Assembly (NCBI GenBank): GCA_963971225.1
Contig: OZ020267.1
Location: 33,537,989 to 33,601,988 of the forward strand
DNA from: Melieria omissa
Taxonomy: Eukaryota > Arthropoda > Insecta > Diptera > Ulidiidae
Direction: 5' to 3'
DNA length: 64,000 nucleotides
In this document: piece after piece, positions 44,578 to 56,257 of the stretch
Layout of the letters: each line of letters begins with the position of its first letter
Position numbering within the stretch: the stretch's first letter is position 1
The notes under the pieces: model-generated
The model's input: the letters and a program-made list of their open reading frames with translations, nothing else
Database searches by the model: none
Told to the model about the DNA's origin: nothing
Made by a program: the position numbers and the translations under genes

Positions 44578-46461
44578 TTAATAGAAAATTTGTCAAAGCA
44601 CACAAAATTTAAACATTTTCAATCCCAATACAAATAAACATTTTCTAATGGTTTTTTTACTCTTTCAATCGATGTGTTTGACTCCGAGATAATTTTGGCC
44701 TCAAAAGTACAGTCAAAGTTAAATCATTGTCTAATGCATTAAATCAAAAATAGCCAAATATGTACATTCCACGTTCATCACAACCGCATTCCAATATTCG
44801 CATTCGCCATTTTGCAGACTTTACTTTATCTCCGCTTGTGTCCTGCGCCATGGCAAACATACTCGGTTATTTTAGCCTCTCAACCATTTTAGCCTCTCAA
44901 CCATTTTAGCCTCTCAACCATTTTAGCCTCTCAAATTTCAATTCTATTTTATATAGAAACCACACAAAAGCCAAAATGGTCGAGCTGTACAAGCATGTAG
45001 CTTGGTCACTGAGTGCCTGTGTGGGTGTTTGGTGTGTGTGTGTGTGTGTGTGAGCAAGTATGCCTTAAGCAGCCATTTGCGGCGGCTCGCTTCCAAGTAT
45101 TTGTCGAAATTCTTAACGCCCGTCAATTCAATTCAATTGAAGCGAAAGTGCTGGATGGATTTCATGGCCTGCACAATTGATCAGATCGGATCGGCAAATA
45201 TGTGCTGTATGGATTTTCATTTGCACTTTGATTTCCATTTCATTAAATGCCATTTTAATGGCGAAACGATTTCAAGTGTGTGCAAAGCTGAATGGTCGCG
45301 CATTGATTGATTTATTTATCCAGCAAAGCATTTGAATTGGCCAGACCCGGTTTTATGGCTTTATGTCTGCACGGCAAATTAATCAAAAAGGCACTTCCCA
45401 TACACACACACACACACGCAGTCGTACAAAGACGTAAATCTACAAGTCTGCATGACAGCGAAAATGCCGTGTTTGGCCAAGACGAAAATTTGCACGTCTA
45501 CAGCGCACACGTACGCATCAATTGTCTGTCGACGCCGACTTCTCAGCGCCTTTGTTTTGCTTTGTTACAGTTCGCTGCGTTGCGCGTTGGTTTAATGTTT
45601 TTACGGCCATTTGTTTGTTTTACGGATTTGCGTTTGGCACTTTTGCTCATTGCAAAAATCAAAAAATCAATCAGGTTCGCTTTCTTCCGCCGCATGCATT
45701 TTGCATGCGTGGTAGGAGTTTGGACGCCACTGCCACTTTGACAATTCGATCATCACAACACGCACGTGCTACACATTTGCCCGCATGCGTCGCGCCCGTA
45801 CACTCGCACACTGCACGACATTATTTAATTGACGAGAAATTAGATAACAGGTGTTGCGACGCAAAGGCAACGAAAAAACCCAACTGAAATTTTCATTTTA
45901 TTTGGCTATTTTTCGCTGACTCTACCGCGTAGTTATTATTACATCACATGTACGTATCGATTTATTAATGTAAATGTAATGCACATTAAATTGCGACAAC
46001 AAGCAAAAGTGTGTCTTGAGGCACATATTGCACACCCAATTCAAAAGTGACACAACTCAAAATTTTTAATTTTTGGGTTTGTGTGTTAATACTCTGCACA
46101 ATGCATCTATCTACCAATAGGCAAGAGCTCAATATATTTTGTTGTTGTTATTTGTTGTCAAAAAACAGGTCTCTCTTCATGTCAAGAAATTTGATGCTAT
46201 TTGATCGCTGCAGCTCAATGCAAAAGAATCCTAATTCAAATTGTCAAACTTTTGACGAAATAAATCTTTGTTGGAGTTAATTTTAAGTAGCGTTGTGACA
46301 ATTTTAGTTTTTATTTTCAAATAAATTAATTAATTTCGTATTTTCAAAATATTTTTTCTAACTTTTTAATTGCCATTTATAATTTTTATTTTTTTGAACA
46401 AAACTTAGTCGAATAATACCAACACTTTTTTTTAATTTTTTTAGTACAAAATCATATCTCT
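44578..46461. other. Intergenic DNA with a 17-bp repeat
   Basis: At 44869-44934 the unit 'ttttagcctctcaacca' occurs four times in tandem with almost no change. A TG run is near 45030-45052 and a CA run near 45402-45418. Open frames at 45307-45887 have no recognisable domain. Confidence 0.5.
44869..44934. repeat. 17-bp minisatellite, four copies
   Basis: Four near-perfect tandem copies of 'ttttagcctctcaacca'. Confidence 0.93.
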
Positions 46462-46988
46462 TTATCCCTTTCGCTATTTTGTTGCCATATGGCATATTGC
46501 TACATTTTTTACGTCTGAACCCTCTGTGGTTTCAAGAATACATTTTTTTTGTTGGTCCTTAGAATAGTTTGAAGTTTTAGCCAAAATACGAAATTAATAA
46601 ACTGAATTTTTAAGTTTAAAGAAGAGAAGTATACACGTTTTTGTAATGGTATATCTTGACATAGTAAAGGAAGAAGAAGCAGAAAACTTTAGATAACTTT
46701 TTAATTTGACGTTTTCTTTCAATTTAAATACTTTTTTTTTAATTTTGGCTGAAGTAAATGAAGAAATATTCAAATTTTCGTTATGCGTAAAAAGTTTTAT
46801 GTTTAAGTAATTATTACAGCAACAACGATGTGGTTGCTCTCATTGAAAAACACTTTGCAATACAGGGTCCGAGTTTAAAAATTAAAAAAATTCTTATGGA
46901 ATGTTGCTAATACAACCACATAGAATTCTAAGACGTAAAATTTAAAACTTTAACTTTTCCCAATAAAAACCTGTAGCGAAAGGGTTAA
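46462..46988. mobile_element. TTAA MITE, CCCTTTCGCTA ends
   Basis: Left end TTAT then CCCTTTCGCTA (46462-46476). Right end TAGCGAAAGGG then TTAA (46974-46988). Eleven terminal bases are perfect inverted repeats. One TTAA is mutated to TTAT. It is 527 bp, AT-rich and non-coding, close in size and outer sequence to the 32079 element but with a different inner end. Confidence 0.82.
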
Positions 46989-47057
46989 TGCCATCGTCAT
47001 CTCCTCCAATAGTCAAGCAGACATCAAGCATTAATCTCATATGAGATAACCTCAGGG

Positions 47058-47705
47058 TTAGTGCTGGAATGCATAGAGGCATTAAATGTACTGGGCATAG
47101 ACAACCAGGTCAAGATCCTCTGGGTTCCAGGACACACAGGAATTGACGGAAATGAGGAGGCAGACAGCCATGCTAGAACTGCGGCAGCCATGACCCATAT
47201 GGGACCGGAGTCCTTCATTGGACAAAAACCCTTCATATGGCAAAAGCGCCAAAACATAATCACTGAGACTTAAGGAGAAAACCAGAAACTCAGAACACTG
47301 GTGTCTCGGGTCTTAGGCAATCGAAAATCTATATTAAGGGTTATAACTCCAGGTGGAGTAAAGAATGCTTCAAACTAAGGAAAAAACAGTATAGACAGGT
47401 CAGAGATCTTCTAATTGGGCACTGCAGGCTGAGGAAACATAGGTATGCATACAATCGGGCTAGAACAGGTTAGTGTCTATAGACTCTGCGAAGAAGAAGA
47501 GGAGACTCTCGAACACATTATACTACACTGCGCTGCGGCATGTCCTTGCACGATGCGCTACCTGAGCCAGTTCTGGCTTACAGAAGAAAACGTCAAGCAC
47601 CTAAAACCCCGTGAGTTACTAAGCTTCATTAGGCCGGTGGGGCAAGGGGATGTTTTCTAACAACTTGTAGGTTGCGAAATAGATCACTTCTGGTCTCAGT
47701 GCAAT
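47058..47705 (+). pseudogene. LINE 3' fragment: end of RNase H and Cys/His tail
   Basis: CIEALNVLGIDNQVKILWVP then GHTGIDGNEEADSHAR is the end of an RNase H domain, with its final Asp kept. After stops and frameshifts, YRLCEEEEETLEHIILHCAA is the Cys/His tail. The 3' end reads 'tggtctcagtgcaataa'. It belongs to the same clade as the copy at 27840 but a different family. It lies 70 bp from the TTAA MITE. Confidence 0.8.
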
Positions 47706-49394
47706 AAACCCCATCAAATTCTATTATAATCTCTAATGCCCTCTAACTCTAACCTTATTGCACTTATTCAACGCAAGATACAGATTGCCAAAGTTTTCTA
47801 TTAAAAAACTTATTAATTTTTTACTCACTTTGTAATTTTCTACAATTTTGAAACCAGTGCACTGCAGTGTATTTACATAGAAAACAAAGTTGAATGCAAA
47901 ATAAATTTTTTTTTACTTATTTTTTCAAATAAATTGCTTAACTTTGCGCAAATAGTCACCTCCTGCCAACCCTTCGACTGTGTGTATGTCAACTTATAAG
48001 TGTCTAAATAAGTATTTTCATTTATTTATTTTTTTCTATTTAATTTTTTTGTGAAAGATCTCATTGTTCATTCGTTTAGGTGTATTTTAGCATAAACGTC
48101 CATTTCTCATGGAAATGTCCAATAATGTAAATTCACAGCTGCTGTTGGTGCTTTTGACACTGTCGTCGCTGTCTACTGTCTACTCACATTGCGAATAACA
48201 CTCTGTGTCTACTCACTGCGGTGAATAACATTTTAAATAATCTCATTGTTATTGCTGTGGCTGTGGTTTTCGCTAAAATGCCATTCTCGCTCTGACGCAG
48301 CACATTATCTCAGTGTCTGGGGCCTGAGTCGCCGCTTAACTGTCTCACTGTCTGCCTGTCTTTCTTTTCCTCTCAGCCATTTTGTCTAAGCGACTGTCGC
48401 GTTATGAAATGTTCAAGAATATATGTCATTCATTTTACACAAAATGCACATAAAACGCCCCACAAATAGCAGTAAAATTAAATTACAACAAAAACCGACG
48501 ACGGCGAGTGTTAGACGACATTTGCCTATCTGCCGGCATGCACAATGACACTGGCAAATTTGCACTAAATACCATCATTACAATTCAAGTGTATGAGTGT
48601 ATATGTATGTGCTGTCGTATGTGTGGCTGTGTGTGTGTTTATTAGGCCGTGTATGCAGCTGCATCGGTGGCTGGAGTATGCGACAAATGTCTGGCAATTT
48701 TGCACACACGGCTACTTAATTTGAATTTCAAGTTCATGTCATAACATTTAAATTTATTCGTGTGAGCATTTCTCTAAGTTTGTATGAATAGGGTAACATT
48801 GTTTGTACTGCTGCTTGCCGTCTTCACAATATGTGCACACTTACATAGACGTGTCTGTTGGGCGCTTGTGCATTCTGGGCAATGATTGCACCAGTTAAAA
48901 GGGGTCGGAGGTAATCGGTCTGACAGTATACCTGGAAAAGCTATTATTGCTACTTGGCTTCAGTATGGAAATTTGCAGGGACCATGATGAGACAATGGTG
49001 TCAACTACAATATTGAGGGAACCAAGCAAACATCGAAGCGGCTTATTCAGCACAACCATGCGGTGACCAGCTCAGGCAATAAGCTGTTGCAATGTGTCGG
49101 CCATGTTTGCGCAAAATATGGTATTTAGTTAACTGCACAGCCTAACTTGGCTTACATTAGCCCAATTTTCAACTGTATATGGCTACGTGCGCCTAAGACT
49201 ATGCAAACATTTGATGCTCATGTGACGCAAACCTTTAGTATTGTAATTTTTTGTAATTTATCAATGGTCTGGCTGATAAAACTGATTTTCTCAACATTGT
49301 TCAGTTTTACAAAGCAATGAAAAAACTTAAACTATATAAATGCGGTCATATGGAAGAGTAACTTAAGTCGACATAAGAGAGAATCGAGTAATTG
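47706..49394. other. Intergenic DNA, nothing recognised
   Basis: Mixed composition with TG runs near 48596-48640. No coding, RNA or repeat feature could be supported. Confidence 0.5.
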
Positions 49395-49833
49395 TGTTAG
49401 GAGCTCAAATATTTTCATCTATTTGGAAAAATTTAGCTTTTCAAACAATATTGTAATGATGAGGCACTCTGTGCGGTGCTATGCATGAACGCTTTTACGG
49501 GCATAGTTTTAGGCACGCACCTTAGAGTACGGCAAACTTGCTATAATTCCGATATGGCAAGGATGGTTCGCGAATGGTAATGGAATGTGCAAGAACCATC
49601 GGCACGAGAAACCAAACCAGTATAAAAGGCAGCAGTGTGGAGCGCAGAGGGACGATTGATATTCGAGCAAGAAAAGGGAAAACATGCAATAGGAGTAGTG
49701 TAAAGTAGTAACAAGTGTAGATTTGTAAAAAAGTGTTGGTTGGTTTCTGACAGCATTTTTGCGCTGAATAATTAAGGTTTTTTTATTTTCAAGCACAATC
49801 CAAAACGAACTTAGAGAAGTCATTTTCGTAACA
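49395..49833 (+). mobile_element. Possible solo LTR
   Basis: The stretch opens TGTTAGGAGC and closes TTTCGTAACA, a TGTTA...TAACA frame. It holds a strong TATA box ('agtataaaaggcagc' at 49618-49632). There is no open frame of note and no gag or pol next to it. No clear 4-5 bp target duplication is visible, so the borders are tentative. It could instead be an orphan promoter. Confidence 0.3.
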
Positions 49834-50224
49834 ATATTATGTGTGTTTACTTTAGCTTAAGTCTTTTGAAACAACAACGCATTGTTCAGAACTTATATGC
49901 GCATAGTTTTCAAACTTCAATTTTCTATATGAGTTCTGGATAATATTATCCAAGCTTTTTAAAAGTCATAGTTAAGTTCATTAAATCTTAGTATGCATAA
50001 AAAAAATTACAACTATTTACATACTTTCCAAAGCAAATGCATTTGACAGTGCTCTGAAAAGTTTCCGACTTTACAGAGATAAATATTTTTTCAACAAATT
50101 TCAAATGTTTAACTCCTTTTTTTACATAGTCTTCTTCTGCAAATTTCAAATGCTTAACTATTTTTCTACATAGTCTTCTTCTGCCAGCTTTGATTTATTG
50201 CACTTAAATTACGAACACGTTTCT

Positions 50225-50900
50225 GGTCTAACAAGAGCCAACACGGCACCCAATGCGCTGAAAGCTTTCTCATGCCTTAACTTTCAATTCATGTGACAAA
50301 CACGTTCTTTGGACATGTTCATAGTCTCTGCTATTTCTCTCATTTGTCTAACATCATTTGATGAACTTGAGACATTTTATTGTCAGCGATTGCAGTTTTT
50401 GGACGTCTCGAACGTTTATTGTCTCCCAAGCTGATACGGACAACTTTTTCATGCATGAATATTGATTCCAAGTGACAAACACGTTCTTTGGCTGTCTTTG
50501 AACATATTCGTAGCCTCAGTTATTCCTCTCACTTTAATCTGATAGTTGTCTAGCACCACTTGATGAACTTGAACGGTTTTATTGTCAGTAGTTGCAGTTT
50601 TTGGACTTCTCAAACGTTTATTGTCTCCCAAGCTGATATGGACAGATTTATCTTGACTAAATCTTTAATCTATGTGACAAACGCGTTTTGTGTACATTCT
50701 TTGGACAGATTCGTAGCCTCTGCTATCTCTCTCATTTTAATTCGATAGTTGTCTAACACCATTTGATGAACTTGAACAATTTTAACGTCAATGATTGCAG
50801 TTTTTTGAAGTCTCGAACATTTCTCGTCTCCCAAGTTGATGCGAACAACTTTTTCATGCATGAATATTGATTCCAAGTGACAAACACGTTTTTTGGACAT
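50225..50900 (-). repeat. ~200-bp tandem copies of a mariner DNA-binding segment
   Basis: On the minus strand, units of about 200 bp repeat ('tctcccaag' starts at 50422, 50622 and 50827). Each encodes a piece like KIVQVHQMVLDNYRIKMREI then AEATNLSKE, the helix-turn-helix of a mariner transposase. At least three units are present, two of them sharing 'cttttttcatgcatgaa'-like and 'tgattccaagtgac' linkers. The array sits downstream of the catalytic part (50978-51640) on the same strand, the reverse of normal order. Confidence 0.72.
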
Positions 50901-50977
50901 ACACAGTCCTACAATTATGTATTAAGACTGGCTCTAGAAAACACAATAAAAACACGATATCTTCTCATTTTTCGATA

Positions 50978-51640
50978 TATTTATTCGAAATATTCTCCTC
51001 CCGATTCAATTAACTTGTTACATCGATTTAATAGTGATTCAAACGCGTGTTCCAGCTCATTTTTCGAAATTTCCTCCAGTTCCCTCGTCGAAGCCCGTTG
51101 TATGGTCTGAATGTCATCAAAAAAGCATCCTTTCAACTTCAATGTCAGTTTCGGGAACAAAGAGAAGTCGCACGGTGCCAAATCAGGTGAATACGGCGGA
51201 TGATTCAACGCACAGACCTGATTCCGAGCCAACAATTTACGAACAATGAGTGCTGTGTGACTCGGTGCATTATCGTGCAACAGAGATCAACTTTTTGGAT
51301 TGCGGTATTCGGGTCGACTACGACGGATGCTGGCCATCAAACGCAGTAACTGTTTGACCAGTTGGAACAAATTCTTTGTGGATAATTTCTTTGCTATCGA
51401 AGAATTTGATGAGCATTGTTTTGTTTTTTGATGGAACTTTCGTGTTTTTTTGGCTTGTGGTGAGTTTTTTTGAATTCCATTCCGCACGTGGTTCCATGGT
51501 TTCTAGATCGTATTGGAAACACCATGTTTCATCACCCGTAACAATTGTTTTCAGGAAGTTTAGACCATTTTCTGCGGCTGCAACGATGTCTAATGTGTAA
51601 TGACCGCTCTTTGCTCCATGTTTTAAATTTCAACATCAAA
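50978..51640 (-). pseudogene. mariner (DD34D) transposase relic, catalytic part
   Basis: On the minus strand the order is TIVTGDETWCFQYDLE (first catalytic Asp), a frameshifted middle with KTMLIKFFDS and KEFVPTGQTV, then MHDNAPSHTA (second Asp) and PPYSPDLAPCDFSLFPKL (third Asp, 34 residues on). The tail ends in NRCNKLIESGGEYFE. At least one stop or frameshift near 51280-51300 breaks the frame. No DNA-binding domain precedes it. Confidence 0.85.
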
Positions 51641-51844
51641 CGAAAACGTGTTTTGCAAAATTAATTTTAATAAATAATAACTGACAACCAAATGTCATGA
51701 AATTTTGACAGTTAGTAGAGGAAGGTTGAAGCATGTGCTCGCTTGGTTGCTGACATATGGTTCGACTGTGTATGTATGTCTAGCTCTAGGACCATTTGAT
51801 GAAATTATAGACGTTCATCGTCTCCGAAGCTGGTATAGTCACGT

Positions 51845-52475
51845 CAGTTATGCCAGATCAGGAGATTTCCTCTTAGATTTAGGAGATTCTTGGCCTTTAA
51901 GGAGAATTTTTTAAGGAGGAGGAATTGGCTAAGAGAAAGCTTAAGAGATGTTAATTTTTTGTTAGGGGATTTTTCGGATGCTTAGTTGATTTTTGGGAGA
52001 TTTTTGAATAACGAAGTATGACGCATTGGGAACACTCTACATTTTTTTAAATTTTTTGAGAAGTTTAACTTATGTACAAACAACCCCTCAAAATTTCAAA
52101 TTGATCGATGTAGTGGTTAGCGGGATATCGTGCTCACCGCGATGGCATTTTTCAAAAAACATCATTTGGAAAAAATCACGTTTAAAGTTTGAGTTGAATA
52201 CTTGAGTTCCGGAAACTGCGCGCTATGAACGGCCGTATCTTAGGCTCTAGTGCCCCGATCTCGATGAAATTTTGCAGAAAAATTGTTAAAAGTATATACT
52301 TCAAAAAGAAGTCATAAAAATTTTTTTCGATTTTTGAGCCACAAAAAGGTATATAACCCCTTAAAATGACGTAAATTATAAATAAAATGTAGGAAATTTT
52401 GTTAGCTTTTAGTAGGAAATTTCAGTATTTTTTCCAGATTTAGGAGAAAGTCATTTCAGGTATCTGGCAACAGTG
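51845..52475. mobile_element. Second copy of the 6059 hAT-type element
   Basis: Shared in order with 6059-6581: 'gagatttcctcctagattt' (one change), 'ggagaattttt', 'ggatttttcgga', 'taacgaagtatga', 'attgggaacact' and, at the right, 'aggagaaagtcattt' then 'ggcaaca'. The left end CAGTTATGCCAGA and right end 'tctggcaacagtg' are eroded inverted repeats. It carries an extra ~300-bp middle segment (52035-52390) absent from the other copy. Confidence 0.75.
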
Positions 52476-54389
52476 AGCCAGGTTTAGGTTAAGCTGCCCA
52501 AAACTTAATGACACACAGTCCAACTTGCCTATAGTTAGCATAGGCTTTCGACTTTTCAAAAACAAATATTTACTAACTACTTTATATTCGACTGTTCATA
52601 TTTTCACAAAAATACTCACTTCGATTAATTGTCAAACAACTGCGCATGCAAAATGGCTTAAATATCGGTTAGTATCTTTCAAAAGATACGCAAATATACT
52701 ATTTACCTTTTGCTGACGGATGCTGCCATCTTTATTATGAGGTCGAGGAACTTTTCAGACGACCCTCGTAATGGGTACAAAAGCCAAATAAAAAGTTTAG
52801 GCTCACTTTCTCGCAGAGTTCGTTTGCTGAAGTTTGCCAAAAGGACTCGTAGTCTAACAGATCGCTACTACAACTCATAAACGGTTCTCCAACTGGTATC
52901 TCTAAAGCCCCAATAAGGGTTTCTGTGTTGCCAGCCAGTTACAGGGTTATGAAGATTTGTGCTTAAGGCTTCCATTCAAAATAGTATAACAATTTTATGG
53001 TAATTTTCCAACTTGCTGCACAAACCACTGGTGCTTCTCAATAGAACTGGTAGCCGACTTGTTGTTTAACTATGTTTTCCTTGTTCAACTAGATTTGTAA
53101 TCGACCCATGTTTAGTGAATAAAGTTGTCTTTTTGTTATCAGACTTTGTACATTTTTAAAAGAGCTTTCAGAAACTAGGAAAGGAACTAAGGAACTATTT
53201 TGTTTCAGTCAATAAGGGGCATGTCATACCAATAGCACTTCTTGGGCCACAATTACTATGCGACCAAGTCCCTTGTCAAAGCAAAATTGTTTCAACATTG
53301 CAAATATTTTCCATACAAGCTTTTATTTTTATAACTTGTAATGTATTTTCAGTCGGTCAGCTATAAATAACGCAACATTGAGCTGCATTTAATGCGATTA
53401 TTGACAATGAATTTTTGTCATATTTTTTATTTATTTATTTAATTTCTTTATTTTATTATTCTTTTTATTTTTAACTTAATTTTTTTTCAACTGCCAATAT
53501 GACTACAAACGAATATGGTTGGCATGTGGCTATTTAAATCAATCATGCTTTTAATGTAAAAAAAATTAACTGTCAAAAACTTAACACATCAACTGAAAAA
53601 AGCACTTTTACAAGTGGATTTTAAATTTCAGTTGGCGCAGTGGGCGTAAAGTCCACCACTGCGGCAGCTGCTGCAATATGAAATTATTGCATTCCTATTT
53701 TTTGTTGAATTTTTTTGATGTGTGGAAAATTTCATGGTCCACTGTGCCGCATAAACAAGACCACCCATCGAGCAACTGTTGCTGTCAGTTGCAGATTGAC
53801 ATTGCTGAAAAGCAAACAGCAAGCGGGCGTCAGAGTGAGAGAGAGAGCAGTTGACCTGATGTGAAAATTAAATTGTAAAATTTGTAAACTAAATGTTAAT
53901 ACAAAATTGCATTTAATAGAAATTTTGTGAGCATTAAGTTGAAAATATGAAATTTTGTTTGGACACGCAAACCAACAAATGCCATCAAACATAACATTGT
54001 GTTTTACTTTAATCAATTGAATTATATCATTTAAATGAATTTAAATTTGGCTCTAATGTGTGTGGAATTTCATGTATATTACATATCAATATTAATTAAT
54101 ATTCAGTCACATTCCGAACGCAAAACTGACATTTAATTTGCAGTGAATGGTGCAATTAATTGGCAATCAACTGTTTCCAGGGGGGCTATGGGAATTGATA
54201 TCGTATTTACATATCAATAATAATATCGTATTACATAAATATATATAAATATTACATACATTAAATTGCAATTGAGCCATGCCACAACATTCCTGACTGA
54301 AATCCAGGAACATTTTAACAATTTCTAGTATCTGCCTGAGTGATTTTGTTTGAAAGCATTTTATTCCGAGGGAAATGTTCCAGTACATG
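52476..54389. other. Intergenic DNA with a small LINE scrap
   Basis: 53125-53200 ('ttatcagactttgtacattt' and 'aaagagctttcag') resembles part of the LINE fragment at 54480-54530. Otherwise there is only AT-rich sequence and a GA run near 53834-53849. Confidence 0.45.
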
Positions 54390-54394
54390 GTTTT

Positions 54395-54795
54395 AGTCAC
54401 CGACACAAAATACCTTGACACCATACTGGGTTCTAAACTTTCTGGTATGCGAAACGTGAAAAAGAGGGTAAGAAAGTCGGCTCTTTCTTATCAGACCTTC
54501 TACATTTTTAAAAGGGCTTTCGGAAGTTAAGGAACTATTGTTTGGTGGCTGGACACGTGCATCAAGACCCTGGTGACGAAACGCATGAAGCTGCACCCTC
54601 AAGTGGGACTAGAGGTGATTCTGTAATTCCACCTCATGGAGCAGTTCATCAAAGGATATGCCTCCAAAGACACTGTCAGGCTAGCAGAGGCAAAGTTGTG
54701 GAGTCAACATGCCTATGGACACTCCGTGATTTTAGGCACATTCGCCAAGCCAGGACTCGATTATCAGATATATTACCTGGATTAGTTAGCGTACT
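54395..54795 (+). pseudogene. LINE reverse-transcriptase 3' region fragment
   Basis: Translation in shifting frames gives KYLDTILGSKLSGMRNVKKR, then YQTFYIFKRAFGS, and further on EQFIKGYASKDTVRLAEAKL. KYLG(V/T)ILDSKL and the following (Y)TCKRAFG segment mark the end of the reverse transcriptase in Jockey/I-group elements. Stops are frequent, so it is a relic. Confidence 0.6.
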
Positions 54796-56255
54796 AACTT
54801 CATATCCCACAAAGAAGAAATCTGACCATACAGTGTGACCAGAGACGCTTCCATCAATCTTTCATCTTTCAATCTCTTTCACCAACGCTCAGTGCTTCGA
54901 GAGTGCACAAAAAAAGAAAAAAAATGGTGCTGAATAGAAGATATAGCTTGTCAAAGTCGTATATATTTTTAGAAAAATTTATGAAAGTGAAAAATGAAAT
55001 TTAAGTGCTTGTATAAAAAAATTTTATAAAATATATTGTTGTATCAAAACTACATTAATAGGAGCGGAACTTCTGATCGGCTTTTTTTTTTGTTTAGTGT
55101 AAATATTGTTTTTATTATTTTTTTTTTTATTATTTTATTTTTTTTGTATTTTTTATTATTTTTATTAAAAAAAAAAATTTTTCTCATCAATGAAAATGAA
55201 AAATAGCCAAATTTAGAAAGGCAATTAAATACGAATGCCGTAAACTGGCGGAGGATTGACATAAGAAATCATAAGAAGGATTGACTTTTTTAAACAGACT
55301 TTATTCTCTTAAAAAAAATGCTCCTTTGGAAAATATTTAATTTTTTCTAAACTAATAATGTATAATTTTTCACAGAAATCGCTTAAGTTAAAATTACGAC
55401 CAATGTGTAACCAAGTCAATGCCGCGAATTATGAATGTTCTTTATAAAAATAGGTCTGGCACGCCTACTTAACCCATTATGAGCCATATTATTTCATTTG
55501 TTTTCATTAATATGGAATTTGTTTGCTAAAATGTGATTTAATGCTAATAAACTTATTCTAAAAAAAGGAGGAGGATCTAATTTTAAAGAACAATTTCTCA
55601 CTTTTCTCTTGAACTGCATTGCATATTCATAGCAATGTCATCCTTAAGTTACGCATATCAAACAAACAAATCTGTGGCCAAAAGCAATAACCGCCTAAGT
55701 CGAAAATTGCTGTTTCGAGCAATCTCGTTTTAAAGTTTTAGCGCGTCGTGTGTTCGCTATGGGAATGCGAATAGGTTTTTGTTAATAACCTTTTTTATTT
55801 TAACGTTACAAACTCCCCAATTTTACACAAACGTAGAGCACAGTCATGGGAACGTGGTGGCATCCATAACTCAATTTCTTCTTAAGTCGACTTAAGCGGT
55901 TATTGCTTTTGACCACAGAAATTATGTCCTCTCCATGTTAAACTCTACGGAAATCAACCAAAAAAGTTGTTTCCTCTATGCAATTTCACCGCCCTCTTTC
56001 CACCCTTTAAATGTCAAATTTTGAAAAACGCTGAAATACGTATTTTGTTATGTTTGTTTAAGTATATATATAAAAAATTTTAAAACTATCGGAACAAAAA
56101 ACAATATTCGTTCATATAAGCTTAACCACCTCTTTTCCCCCTTTCAAGATCAATGTTTTAAAATTGCTCCTTTTTAAGATTTGATTTTTTAAAATACAAC
56201 TATTGACCAATTTTCAACATTATAGCTCCAGCAATGGTGATAAAATAATCGGTTA
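54796..56255. other. Intergenic AT-rich DNA, nothing recognised
   Basis: A poly(T)/poly(A) region at about 55080-55180. No gene or structured repeat is seen. Confidence 0.5.
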
Positions 56256-56257
56256 TA

